A DNA stretch of 64,000 nucleotides from an uncultured Bacteroidales bacterium (GTDB taxonomy: Bacteria; Bacteroidota; Bacteroidia; Bacteroidales; Paludibacteraceae), in the NCBI GenBank assembly GCA_902784585.1, contig CACZVM010000002.1:98693-162692 (forward strand), given 5' to 3'. Shown here in pieces: positions 7,537-16,043 of the stretch (positions are counted from its first letter, which is position 1; every line of letters starts with the position of its first letter). The notes beneath the pieces are model-generated. The model searched no databases. It was not told the origin of the DNA and saw only the letters and a list, made by a program, of their open reading frames with translations. A program made the position numbers and the translations under genes.

Positions 7537-8250
7537 TTATTTTTTGCAGGAACCTTCGCAGGTGAGGCATTTGTAGCAAAGACCGGCGAGAGCAGCGCCA
7601 ACGAGAGGAGCTACGATGAAGAGCCAGAGTTGCGGAAGGGCAAGTGCGTTCTCGGAGAAGATAGCCTGCGAGATGGAACGTGCAGGGTTCACCGAAGTAT
7701 TGGTCAAAGGAATGGAGATGAGGTGGATAAGGGTCAGGGTAAGACCAATTGCCAAGCCACCGAAAGCGCCGTTAGCATGCTTCGAGTCCGTAACACCGAG
7801 AATGACCATCAAGAAGACAAAAGTCAGGACAGCTTCGATAGCGAAAGCGCCCCACACATTGGTCTGAAGGTAGCCAGCAGCGAGGTCAGCCTCACCGAAG
7901 AAATCTCCGTAACCGTTAGCGGCAAAGGTACCAATCTCCATACCGGCAGATTTAGCGATACCAAAGAGGATCGCGGCTGCAGCAATTGCACCGAGGATTT
8001 GCGCACACCAGTAGCACAACATCTCTTTGGCGCTCATGCGACCGTTCACAAAGACACCAAGGCTGACAGCGGGGTTAAGATGGGCACCGCTGATATGACC
8101 GATGCCATAAGCAGCTGCGACGATGGTCAAACCGAAGGCCAAAGCAACACCCAGAAATCCAACATGTCCAAACAGGGCTGTTCCACAACCGCCCAATACC
8201 AATACAGCTGTTCCGAAGAACTCTGCTGCGAATTTATTACATAACTTCAT
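7537..8250 (-). CDS. aqpZ: Aquaporin-family channel (MIP family)
   Basis: A 237-residue six-helix channel with both hallmark loops: SGAHLNPAVS (NPA at 59-61) and NTSVNPARS (NPA at 188-190, with the selectivity-filter Arg191). The length and the repeat of two halves fit bacterial aquaporin Z-type water channels rather than longer glycerol facilitators. The C-terminus ends in a Cys-rich tail (CYKCLTCEGSCKK), which is unusual for AqpZ and may be a metal or redox site. It is transcribed alone from 8288-8319 to the terminator at 7472-7505. Water conduction is the safest reading; the substrate is not proven. Confidence 0.9.
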   Translation of the reverse strand: MKLCNKFAAEFFGTAVLVLGGCGTALFGHVGFLGVALAFGLTIVAAAYGIGHISGAHLNPAVSLGVFVNGRMSAKEMLCYWCAQILGAIAAAAILFGIAKSAGMEIGTFAANGYGDFFGEADLAAGYLQTNVWGAFAIEAVLTFVFLMVILGVTDSKHANGAFGGLAIGLTLTLIHLISIPLTNTSVNPARSISQAIFSENALALPQLWLFIVAPLVGAALAGLCYKCLTCEGSCKK

Positions 8251-8287
8251 AACGTATAATATTTAAAAGTTAAACGTTTTGCGAGTG

Positions 8288-8319
8288 CAAAGTTACTACA
8301 AAAAAATGACATGTGCAAG
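8288..8319 (-). promoter_or_regulatory. Bacteroidota promoter for the aquaporin gene
   Basis: CTTG (8319-8316), 20 nt, TAACTTTG (8295-8288) reading leftwards. The -33 element lies inside the terminator hairpin of the upstream dnaK gene. Confidence 0.75.
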
Positions 8320-8327
8320 CGCACATG
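8300..8327 (-). terminator. Intrinsic terminator of dnaK
   Basis: CATGTGC (8310-8316) pairs with GCACATG (8321-8327) around AAGC. Reading leftwards the stem is followed by a run of seven T (8306-8300). It is 27 bp past the dnaK stop and overlaps the aquaporin promoter. Confidence 0.75.
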
Positions 8328-8353
8328 CCACTTTTCTTAAAAATTTGTACTTT

Positions 8354-10273
8354 TTACTTAACTTCTTCGAAGTCAACGTCCTCGGCGGTGGGTTGACCAC
8401 CGTTGTTGGTGTCGTTTGATGTCGTTTGACCGTTGTTTGAGGTCGTTTGACCACCTTGCTGTGCTTGCTGTTGGGCAGCGTACATCTCTGCGCTGGCGGC
8501 CTGGAAGGCGGTCATGAGGGCGTTGTTAGCTGCTTCGCAGGCATCGGCGTCGCGTTTCTCGTACGCAGCCTTGAGGTCTGCGAGGGCTTTTTCAATCGGG
8601 GCTTTCTTGTCAGCCGGGATCTTGTCGCCGAACTCAGCGAGTTGTTTCTCGGTCTGGAAGATCGTAGCGTCGGCCTTGTTGAGTTTGTCAGCCTGCTCTT
8701 TGGCCTTCTTATCGGCTTCAGCGTTAGCCTCTGCCTCGGCTTTCATTCGCTTGATCTCGTCGTCAGACAGACCGGACGATGCTTCGATACGGATCTTCTG
8801 CTCCTTGCCGGTAGCTTTATCCTTGGCGGTAACATTGAGGATACCGTTCGCATCAATATCGAAGGTCACTTCGATCTGCGGTTCGCCACGACGAGCAGGC
8901 ATGATTCCATCGAGGTGGAAGATACCGATTTGCTTGTTCTGTGCGGCCATCGGACGCTCACCCTGGAGGACTTTGATCTCTACAGAAGGTTGATTATCAA
9001 CGGCCGTGGTGAAGGTCTCGGTCTTCTTGGTCGGGATGGTGGTGTTGGCTTCGATCATCTTGGTCATGACACCGCCCATAGTCTCGATACCAAGGCTCAG
9101 CGGGGTTACATCGAGCAGGAGGACGTCTTTGACATCGCCGGTGAGGACACCACCTTGGATAGCTGCACCTACGGCTACTACCTCGTCCGGGTTAACGCCC
9201 TTCGACGGAGCTTTACCGAAGAATTTCTGAACGGCATCCTGGATAGCCGGGATACGCGTGGAACCACCTACGAGGATGATCTCGTCGATATCGGAAGTCG
9301 TGAGTCCTGCGTTCTGGAGGGCAGTCTTACACGGAGCGATCGTACGCTGGATCAGATCGTCGATGAGTTGCTCGAATTTAGCACGTGTCAGGGTCTTAAC
9401 GAGGTGAGCAGGTACACCGTTTACCGGCATGATATACGGCAGGTTGATCTCCGTAGAGGTAGAGGACGAGAGCTCGATTTTAGCCTTCTCAGCCGCCTCT
9501 TTCAGACGCTGCATAGCCATCGGGTCTTTGCTCAGGTCGGCACCGCCGTTCTCGTTCTTGAACTCCTGAACGAGCCAATCGATGATACGATGATCGAAAT
9601 CGTCACCGCCGAGGTGGGTATCACCGTCGGTTGCCTTTACTTCGAAGACACCGTCGCCCAGTTCGAGCACGGATACATCGTGGGTACCACCACCGCAGTC
9701 GAAGACCACGATCTTCATATCTTTGTTGCTCTTGTCGAGGCCGTAAGCCAGGGCAGCTGCAGTAGGCTCGTTGACGATACGACGTACGTTGAGTCCTGCG
9801 ATCTCGCCGGCTTCCTTGGTAGCCTGACGTTGCGAGTCATTGAAGTATGCCGGAACGGTGATGACAGCTTCGGTCACTTCCTGTCCGAGGTAGTCCTCAG
9901 CGGTCTTTTTCATCTTCTGAAGGATGATCGCGCTGATCTCCTGCGGGGTATAGAGACGTCCGTCGATGTCCACACGGGGAGTGTTGTTGTCGCCTTTGGT
10001 TACTTTATACGGAACGCGGGCGATCTCAGATTGCAAGCGATCGTAGGTCTCACCCATGAAACGCTTGATCGAATAGATAGTTTTGGTCGGGTTCGTAATG
10101 GCTTGACGTTTAGCAGGGTCGCCTACTTTACGCTCACCGCCGTCGATGAATCCAACAACAGAAGGGGTCGTACGCTTACCTTCAGCGTTAGCAATGACGA
10201 TAGGTTCGTTACCCTCCATTACGGCTACACACGAGTTCGTGGTACCGAGGTCAATTCCAATAATCTTGCTCAT
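8354..10273 (-). CDS. dnaK: Molecular chaperone DnaK (Hsp70)
   Basis: A full-length 639-residue Hsp70. It opens [21 protein letters not shown], the ATPase phosphate-1 loop. [16 protein letters not shown] and [11 protein letters not shown] are further nucleotide-binding motifs, and [17 protein letters not shown] is the interdomain linker. The substrate-binding domain spans roughly 390-505, and the helical lid ends in a Gln/Asn/Gly-rich tail ([13 protein letters not shown]) and EDVDFEEVK. It works in the cytosol with DnaJ/GrpE, neither of which is encoded nearby, so it is monocistronic. I do not find a full consensus promoter upstream (nearest is CAAATCTTA near 10359, imperfect), which fits control by another signal, such as heat-shock regulation. 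Confidence 0.98.
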   Translation of the reverse strand: MSKIIGIDLGTTNSCVAVMEGNEPIVIANAEGKRTTPSVVGFIDGGERKVGDPAKRQAITNPTKTIYSIKRFMGETYDRLQSEIARVPYKVTKGDNNTPRVDIDGRLYTPQEISAIILQKMKKTAEDYLGQEVTEAVITVPAYFNDSQRQATKEAGEIAGLNVRRIVNEPTAAALAYGLDKSNKDMKIVVFDCGGGTHDVSVLELGDGVFEVKATDGDTHLGGDDFDHRIIDWLVQEFKNENGGADLSKDPMAMQRLKEAAEKAKIELSSSTSTEINLPYIMPVNGVPAHLVKTLTRAKFEQLIDDLIQRTIAPCKTALQNAGLTTSDIDEIILVGGSTRIPAIQDAVQKFFGKAPSKGVNPDEVVAVGAAIQGGVLTGDVKDVLLLDVTPLSLGIETMGGVMTKMIEANTTIPTKKTETFTTAVDNQPSVEIKVLQGERPMAAQNKQIGIFHLDGIMPARRGEPQIEVTFDIDANGILNVTAKDKATGKEQKIRIEASSGLSDDEIKRMKAEAEANAEADKKAKEQADKLNKADATIFQTEKQLAEFGDKIPADKKAPIEKALADLKAAYEKRDADACEAANNALMTAFQAASAEMYAAQQQAQQGGQTTSNNGQTTSNDTNNGGQPTAEDVDFEEVK

Positions 10274-10314
10274 AATATTCAGTGTTTTTAGTTAATATTC
10301 TAGTTTTTTAGTAG

Positions 10315-10346
10315 ACTGGTCAACTGGTCAACTGGTCGACTAGTCA
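10315..10346. repeat. 8-bp tandem repeat upstream of dnaK
   Basis: ACTGGTCA is repeated at 10315-10322, 10323-10330, 10331-10338 (ACTGGTCG) and 10339-10346 (ACTAGTCA). It lies in the dnaK leader or promoter region, 42-73 bp upstream of the start codon. It could influence expression through copy number, which is inference. Confidence 0.9.
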
Positions 10347-10417
10347 CCCTAAATATGACAAATCTTATGCCAAAGGGAATTTGGCAGAAAAGTACTGACA
10401 TTTTGGCAGAAAACGGA

Positions 10418-10449
10418 TTTGCACATGTCAAAAAAAAGCAGTAACTTTG
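10418..10449 (+). promoter_or_regulatory. Bacteroidota promoter for the 10484-15426 run
   Basis: TTTG (10418-10421), 20 nt, TAACTTTG (10442-10449) on the + strand, 34 bp before the ATG at 10484. Confidence 0.88.
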
Positions 10450-10483
10450 CACCCGAAAACCAAATAAGCAGAAAAATACAAGT

Positions 10484-11866
10484 ATGAGACAATTATTGGT
10501 AAGCATGTTGGTATGCCTAAGCACCGTGGCGACGGCCCAACAAGAACCTATCTTTATGGAGACTTTCGACCGCTGTATAGACGCGGAGGACGAGAACTAC
10601 GGCTACACAGGCGGAAATGACAACCAGTGGGGCGGCGACATCGCCAAAGCAGTGGTGGTCTATCAGGACAGTCCCGAATGGAGCCTGAACTACTGCAACG
10701 GTGCCATGCAGTGTCTGAAAGTGGGTACGAGCGCCAAACAGGGCTCTGCCACCACTCCGGCTATCCCGTTCACCGGTGATGCGGTGCTGAGTTTTCGCGT
10801 AGCACCTTGGGAAGGCGACTCGCTCTTCAACGTCAGCCTGCAAGGCGGCACAACAAGTGACCCGACGGCATATGAACTGCCGAAGCACAAATGGACCACC
10901 ATTACGATACGTATATCCGACATCGCGGGAACCCTCCGCGTGACTTTCTCGTCGCTCTACAAACACCGTTTCTTCCTGGACGATGTATGTGTGCGCCCTG
11001 CCGATCCGAACGCCGGTGCGATACGCAGCGACGTAGGTACAAAGCTGGATCTAGGTCTGCTGAGTTGTGACTATACAGCCGGTTCGCAAACCATCCACGT
11101 AACGGGCGAACACCTGAACAGCCCAATACAAGTAAGCATGGAGAGCTACGGCAACACCATTTTTTCGGTAAGCCCCCGTTCGGTCTCGGCGCAAGGCGGC
11201 GATGTCATCATCTCGTGGCGTAGCGGTGGTAGCGGCATGTACAGCGCGACTATCGTGCTGAGTTCTACTGGAGAGAATGGCGATAACGTAGTGAAACGCA
11301 TCCAAGTGGGACTGGAAGTGTCTAGCCTGTATCTGGAAGGAAGCGGCACTCTACCCGATCCGTACAGCTGCCGCGATGTCATCCTGCTGGCAGCCAACGA
11401 TGGCACTGTCTGGACCGAGACTTACTACTGGGTCAGCGGCTATGTGCTGGGAGCCGTGAAACGCTATCAGGACACATACGACGGTATATGCACCAACGAC
11501 AAGACCTCGCTGGTGCTGGCTGACAGTCCGACCGAGAGCAATGATGAGCGATATGTGACCGTCCAGATCAGCGGTGCAGCGCGTGCCGCACTGAACGTAG
11601 TGGACAATCCTGAACTGATCGGCCAGCGTGTGAAGGTGCAAGGACTGCTGCTCAACAACAATGCCAACCCACTCTATCTGGGCAAACCCGGTGTGCGCAA
11701 CGTGGTGACAGAAGAGCAATACGTACGGCCGGAACAGATGGAGGACATTGATGAAGTGAACGCTCTGAAAGCAGACGAGGCCATGTATGATATTTTGGGT
11801 CGCCGCGTGAGAGCAGGCTATCAGGGCATCGTTATTCAAAACGGCAAAAAATATTTGGTACGATAA
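10484..11866 (+). CDS. Secreted protein with DUF6359-like domain and T9SS-type tail, 460 aa
   Basis: A signal peptide (MRQLLVSMLVCLSTVATAQQ) leads into a beta-rich N-terminal half that resembles carbohydrate-binding/jelly-roll domains (TFSSLYKHRFFLDDVCVRP region, residues ~150-170). Residues ~285-395 (YYWVSGYVLGAVKRYQ and on) resemble the OB-like DUF6359 domain of Bacteroidota secreted proteins. The end (MYDILGRRVRAGYQGIVIQ...) matches T9SS-type C-terminal signals. The stop codon shares a base with the next start (TAATG at 11864-11868), so it is coupled to the glycosyltransferase downstream. No catalytic residues are recognisable. Cell-surface location is inferred. Confidence 0.75.
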   Translation: MRQLLVSMLVCLSTVATAQQEPIFMETFDRCIDAEDENYGYTGGNDNQWGGDIAKAVVVYQDSPEWSLNYCNGAMQCLKVGTSAKQGSATTPAIPFTGDAVLSFRVAPWEGDSLFNVSLQGGTTSDPTAYELPKHKWTTITIRISDIAGTLRVTFSSLYKHRFFLDDVCVRPADPNAGAIRSDVGTKLDLGLLSCDYTAGSQTIHVTGEHLNSPIQVSMESYGNTIFSVSPRSVSAQGGDVIISWRSGGSGMYSATIVLSSTGENGDNVVKRIQVGLEVSSLYLEGSGTLPDPYSCRDVILLAANDGTVWTETYYWVSGYVLGAVKRYQDTYDGICTNDKTSLVLADSPTESNDERYVTVQISGAARAALNVVDNPELIGQRVKVQGLLLNNNANPLYLGKPGVRNVVTEEQYVRPEQMEDIDEVNALKADEAMYDILGRRVRAGYQGIVIQNGKKYLVR

Positions 11867-13248
11867 TGGAAATACAAACTTTTTTCCTTCCAGGTCGCGT
11901 GTGCAGTAGCGCGGCCATCCGTGACATCGCAGCACAGAGTGCGGCGCCGTACACGATGATTTGTCTGAAACCGCACATCGAGTGGGTATATCTGGGTCAA
12001 GAACGCATGGTGCAAGTGATGGAGATGACCGGTGCAACGATGGCGTACGCCGACCATTTTGCGAACGGTCAGCAAGCTCCGGTGATTGACTATCAAGTAG
12101 GAGCACTGCGCGATGACTTCGACTTTGGCAGTGTGCTGCTATGGGATACGAAGAAACTGCAAGCCCTGGTGGCGCAGATGGACACCGACTATGAGTATGC
12201 CGGCCTATATGACCTACGCCTGCGCGCATCACAGGTTGCACATTCACTTGTGCACATCCCTGAATTCCTCTATTATGAGATAGAGGAGGACACGCGCAAG
12301 TCAGGCGAAAAACTATTTGACTACGTTGATCCGAGGAACAGGCAGGTACAGGTAGAGATGGAACAATGCGTGACCGCTCACCTGAAACATATCGGCGCGT
12401 ATCTGCAGCCAGGTCAGTACAAGGATATGCCGGAAGCGGGCGATTACCCCGTGACCGCAAGCGTGATTATTCCTTGTAAGAACCGTGCGCGCACGATAGC
12501 CGATGCCATCCGTAGTGCGCTGAGTCAGAAAGTGCGTGAGGGCTATTCGTTCAACGTGATCGTAGTGGACGACAACTCGACCGACGGGACGAAGGAGATC
12601 ATTAAGGAATTGATGAATGGTGACGCTTCGCTTAATGATGCAAATGGTGAACTCATCTATATCGCGCAGGACAAGACATGGCACGCCATCGGCGGCAACT
12701 GGAACGTGGCGATCCATGACCCGCGTTGCGGCAAATACGCCATCCAGTTGGATTCGGATGACACCTACTATGACGAGACCACCGTACAACAGTTCATTGA
12801 TGCCTTTGAAGGCTCTCAGCCTTCCGCCAGCAGCCGTAAGCCGCAGTACGGCATGGTGATCGGCACCTATCAGTTGACGAACATGGACGGCGACATCCTG
12901 CCTCCGGGCGTGATTGACCACAAAGAGTGGACCGACGACAACGGAAGAAATAACGCACTGCGTATCAACGGATTAGGCGCTCCTAGAGGATTCTATGTTC
13001 CACTGCTGCGCACCATCAATTATCCGACGACGAAGTACGGAGAGGACTACGCCGTAGGTCTGCGTATCTCGCGTGACTGGCCCATCGGACGCATCTACAA
13101 CGTGCTCTACAACTGCCGCCGCTGGGAGGACAACTCCGATGCCAACTGCGACGTAGTGGCAATGAATCGTAATAACTGGTATAAAGACAGGCTTCGTAGT
13201 TTTGAACTCTTGGCTAGACTTCAAAACACGAAGATTGGTAATTTGTAA
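11866..13248 (+). CDS. Family 2 glycosyltransferase with an unusual N-terminal domain, 460 aa
   Basis: The catalytic GT-A domain begins near residue 190 (VTASVIIPCKNRARTIADAI), continues with VIVVDDNSTDGTKEI and has an acidic metal-binding motif in QLDSDDTYYD. These are hallmarks of GT2 enzymes that use nucleotide sugars. The first ~185 residues form a separate domain that is itself reminiscent of a degenerate GT-A fold (a second DDF/DLRLRAS region) and is unlike typical GT2 proteins. No membrane helices are present, so it is cytosolic. It is coupled to the preceding secreted-protein gene and followed by a SpoIID-like gene. The acceptor is unknown. An envelope polysaccharide role is plausible from context only. 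Confidence 0.85.
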   Translation: MEIQTFFLPGRVCSSAAIRDIAAQSAAPYTMICLKPHIEWVYLGQERMVQVMEMTGATMAYADHFANGQQAPVIDYQVGALRDDFDFGSVLLWDTKKLQALVAQMDTDYEYAGLYDLRLRASQVAHSLVHIPEFLYYEIEEDTRKSGEKLFDYVDPRNRQVQVEMEQCVTAHLKHIGAYLQPGQYKDMPEAGDYPVTASVIIPCKNRARTIADAIRSALSQKVREGYSFNVIVVDDNSTDGTKEIIKELMNGDASLNDANGELIYIAQDKTWHAIGGNWNVAIHDPRCGKYAIQLDSDDTYYDETTVQQFIDAFEGSQPSASSRKPQYGMVIGTYQLTNMDGDILPPGVIDHKEWTDDNGRNNALRINGLGAPRGFYVPLLRTINYPTTKYGEDYAVGLRISRDWPIGRIYNVLYNCRRWEDNSDANCDVVAMNRNNWYKDRLRSFELLARLQNTKIGNL

Positions 13249-13256
13249 TTGGTGAT

Positions 13257-14309
13257 TTGAAAATTCGTGTTGGCATATTAACGGCGCCGTCTATCGCGTA
13301 CGAGCGTCACGCAGACACGTTCCTTCTGAAGAACGTGCGCATCGGCATCGGTTTTCACTGGGACAGAACAGAAGACCAGGAGTTTGCCGGTGAGTTGACT
13401 ATTCGCAACAACGCGGACGGCACGCAGACAGCCATCAACACGATTGAACTGGAGAACTATCTGTGTTCGGTGATCTCATCAGAGATGAACGCCAACAGTC
13501 CGATGGAACTGCTGAAGGCGCACGCGGTGATCAGTCGCAGTTGGGCCATCCGCGCGATGGAGAAACCGAGCCATGAGGGGTTTGACGTGTGCGCGGACGA
13601 CCATTGCCAGCGCTATGAGGGGCTGCGACGCATGAATGAACGGGCTGTGGAGGCAGTGCGCGCCACAGCGGGGCAAGTGCTGATGTATGTACAAAAGGAC
13701 AAAGGACTATGTACAAAGGAAGAGATCTGCGATTGCCGGTATTATAAGTGTTGCGGCGGGCGGACGGAAGTATGGCGCACGTGTTGGGAAGACAAGGATG
13801 TGCCGTATATACGATCGGTTAGTTGCGACTGGTGCGACATGAGTCGTCAGCAGCCCGAACAGCGAAATCGGATCATGCGACTGGTGCTGAACGACTACGA
13901 CCAAGAGACGAAAGATTTTCGTGACTGGCAAGTGCGTTATACAGATACGGAACTAGATGACATCGTCAACAGCAAACATCCCGGCATCGGTCACGTCACA
14001 GCATTAGAGCCCTTGCATCGCGGCGAGAGCGGACGTATCGACAGCCTGCGCATCGTAGGCAGCGAGCGCACGGAGGTGATTGGAAAAGAGTTGCAGATCC
14101 GCTACGCGCTCAGCAAGAAATGCCTGTACAGCAGTTGGTTCGACGTGACGCATCGGGAAGGTATATGGACCCTGACCGGTCATGGCTGGGGGCACGGTGC
14201 AGGACTATGCCAGATAGGTGCTGCGGTAATGGCTGCTGAAGGCAAGGGATACGAAGAGATATTAAGATATTACTATGCGGGCGCAAGACTTAGCACTCCA
14301 ACGCGATAA
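13257..14309 (+). CDS. SpoIID/LytB-domain protein, 350 aa
   Basis: The protein matches the SpoIID family of amidase-enhancer/peptidoglycan-cleaving proteins: LENYLCSVISSEMNANSPMELLKAHAVISRSWAI is the catalytic-side motif (given here as residues ~64-97), and GHGWGHGAGLCQIGAAVMA is the conserved C-terminal signature. The only start in frame after the previous stop is TTG at 13257, giving MKIRVGILTAP, which is where relatives begin. The junction is low-complexity (AATTTGTAATTGGTGATTTG), and a repeat may have replaced an ATG. No signal peptide is seen, which is odd for a wall enzyme. It overlaps the next gene by 35 bp. Confidence 0.85.
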   Translation: MKIRVGILTAPSIAYERHADTFLLKNVRIGIGFHWDRTEDQEFAGELTIRNNADGTQTAINTIELENYLCSVISSEMNANSPMELLKAHAVISRSWAIRAMEKPSHEGFDVCADDHCQRYEGLRRMNERAVEAVRATAGQVLMYVQKDKGLCTKEEICDCRYYKCCGGRTEVWRTCWEDKDVPYIRSVSCDWCDMSRQQPEQRNRIMRLVLNDYDQETKDFRDWQVRYTDTELDDIVNSKHPGIGHVTALEPLHRGESGRIDSLRIVGSERTEVIGKELQIRYALSKKCLYSSWFDVTHREGIWTLTGHGWGHGAGLCQIGAAVMAAEGKGYEEILRYYYAGARLSTPTR

Positions 14310-15426
14310 GTACCGCCACCTGACGGACGCCGAGTGGCGCTGGCTGCTGCAGCAGACGGAAGGGCGTGAACGAACGATGGACAAACTGCCGACGTTCGCA
14401 GCGATAGAGGACTGGTGGTATCCGGTGCGGTTGAGTTGCGAGCAGTGTTCGTCGGAAGCCACCGCGCGCTATAAAGCGTCGCTAGTGAGTGGCCGGCAGA
14501 TGGCAGACCTGACGGCAGGCTACGGCGTGGACACTTTTTTCCTGAGTGAACACTTTGAGCAGTCAGACTACGTGGAGCAAAACGAAGAACTATGCCGCAT
14601 TGCAGCACATAATTTCAGCTTTCAGCGTTCTACAATCAACATTCATTCTACCACAGCAGAAGCGTTCTTGGTCTCGGCGGGGCAGTACGACCTGATCTAC
14701 ATGGACCCTGCGCGACGGGACAGTCACGGCGGGAAGGTCTTTCGCCTGGAAGACTGCACGCCGAACGTAGTAGAAATGCTACCCACCCTGCTTGCGCACC
14801 TAACAGAGGAGGGACAGATCATGCTCAAACTGTCGCCGATGCTAGACCTGACACAAGCGCTGAAGGAACTTTCGGTATTACAAATTCAATGGTCAGTATA
14901 TATAGTGGCGGTGAAGAACGAGGTGAAAGAAGTGCTGCTGCTAAGCCGAGAGAAGTCAACATTCAGCCATCAACCTTCAGACGTTAGACAGACGATCACA
15001 GCAATCGACCTCATGGAGCCCGAGAAGGCTTTTGTCTTCACGCGGGAAGAAGAGCAGGATTGCCCTTGGGGCATTGGTGATTGGTCATTGATTATTGGTC
15101 ATTTTCTTTACGAACCTAATGCGGCTATTCTCAAAGCCGGGGCATACAAACTGGTGGCACAGCGCTACGGTCTGCGGAAACTGGATGTGAATACGCATTT
15201 GTATGCTTCGGATAGGCTGGTGGCCGATTTTCCGGGACGTGCATGGCAGATAAGCGGAGGAGGTGTTCCGGAGAAGGGCTCACAGGCGAATATTCTCACA
15301 CGGAATTATCCGTTGTCGCCGGAACAGATCAAGAAAAAACTGCACCTCCGCGACGGAGGCACAGTTTTTCTGATTGGTTGTCGTATAGCTGGCAAGCCCA
15401 CGTTGCTACAGGCTGAGCGCGTCTAA
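14275..15426 (+). CDS. THUMP-like SAM-dependent methyltransferase, 383 aa
   Basis: Residues ~70-200 form a class I methyltransferase core: MADLTAGYGVDTFFLSEH is the SAM-binding motif I, and YDLIYMDPARRD is the acidic/DPARR motif typical of this Bacteroidota family. The C-terminal ~100 residues (YALKAGAYKLVAQRYGL to HLRDGG) correspond to the THUMP-like domain, which suggests an RNA substrate, probably tRNA or rRNA. A short low-complexity, in-frame insertion encodes GDWSLIIGHF (DNA 15079-15110, made of GGTGATTGGTCATTG-like units). It overlaps the SpoIID-like gene by 35 bp and ends against the convergent lipoate ligase gene. Confidence 0.85.
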   Translation: MRAQDLALQRDKYRHLTDAEWRWLLQQTEGRERTMDKLPTFAAIEDWWYPVRLSCEQCSSEATARYKASLVSGRQMADLTAGYGVDTFFLSEHFEQSDYVEQNEELCRIAAHNFSFQRSTINIHSTTAEAFLVSAGQYDLIYMDPARRDSHGGKVFRLEDCTPNVVEMLPTLLAHLTEEGQIMLKLSPMLDLTQALKELSVLQIQWSVYIVAVKNEVKEVLLLSREKSTFSHQPSDVRQTITAIDLMEPEKAFVFTREEEQDCPWGIGDWSLIIGHFLYEPNAAILKAGAYKLVAQRYGLRKLDVNTHLYASDRLVADFPGRAWQISGGGVPEKGSQANILTRNYPLSPEQIKKKLHLRDGGTVFLIGCRIAGKPTLLQAERV

Positions 15427-16043
15427 GATTGCGCCAATGCCTCCTCGAGATAAGCGCGCAACGCGTGGATGTCGGTGAAGACAGACGTCAGTTCACGCAG
15501 GTTGGCGACTCGCTGGCGGACAGAAGCCACCGCATGTTTCTGCAATTTTTCTTTAGACGGAGTAATGGCATTTTGCAGTGCGTCCAAATCGACGTCGTAG
15601 AGCATTGTGCCATGGACAATAGTGCCCGTAGATGAGGTGAAACACGCCCATCCTGATATCTTTCGGCCGTCCACGAGGATGTCATTGTGAGAAGTAGTAA
15701 CCGCCGGCAATCCCTTGGCCTGCAAGGCACCAGCCACCAAGGCAAGGAAGTCGGCAAAGACCTGCTCGCTACGTGTATCAGGCGTGATGAACGAGATCAT
15801 GAGGTTGCCTTGATCGGCATAGACACACCCTCCTCCACTCTTGCGTTGGACGACAGCGATGCCATGCGTGCTGCAATAGTCCTCGTTCACCTCAAGCTCT
15901 GCGGCTTGATGACGGCCATAGATGACCGTAGGCGACACGATCCACGTGAAGAGCGATGGTTCGGCGACGCCCTTCAGCATATTCTGCTCTATCTGAAGAT
16001 ACTCAGACAGCGACAATCCCTCATTAAATCGCAGGAGCTTCAA
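15423..16043 (-). CDS. lplA: Lipoate-protein ligase catalytic domain protein, 206 aa
   Basis: A BPL/LPL-fold ligase that attaches lipoate to the lysine of E2/H-protein lipoyl domains. VVQRKSGGGCVYADQGNLMIS (from about residue 64) is the RRxSGGGxVxHxxGN-type lipoate/AMP-binding motif, and NDILVDGRKISG holds the catalytic lysine. At 206 residues it contains only the large catalytic domain and lacks the C-terminal accessory domain of E. coli LplA, so it is of the short or bipartite type. The start overlaps the guanine deaminase gene by 20 bp, and the end overlaps the convergent methyltransferase gene by four bases. Confidence 0.88.
   Translation of the reverse strand: MKLLRFNEGLSLSEYLQIEQNMLKGVAEPSLFTWIVSPTVIYGRHQAAELEVNEDYCSTHGIAVVQRKSGGGCVYADQGNLMISFITPDTRSEQVFADFLALVAGALQAKGLPAVTTSHNDILVDGRKISGWACFTSSTGTIVHGTMLYDVDLDALQNAITPSKEKLQKHAVASVRQRVANLRELTSVFTDIHALRAYLEEALAQS

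Noticed and set aside
8447-10291. A 614-codon open frame opposite dnaK
   Set aside because: It is the codon-bias shadow of dnaK: it has no domain pattern and lies wholly within a certain gene.
10359-10387. A consensus promoter for dnaK
   Set aside because: The best -7 candidate (AAGATTTG) has a mismatch at the invariant TA and no TTTG 20 nt upstream, so I do not call it.
11351-12460. A 369-codon leftward frame across two rightward genes
   Set aside because: It crosses the coupled junction of two confident genes and is Cys/His/Arg rich in a shadow-like way.
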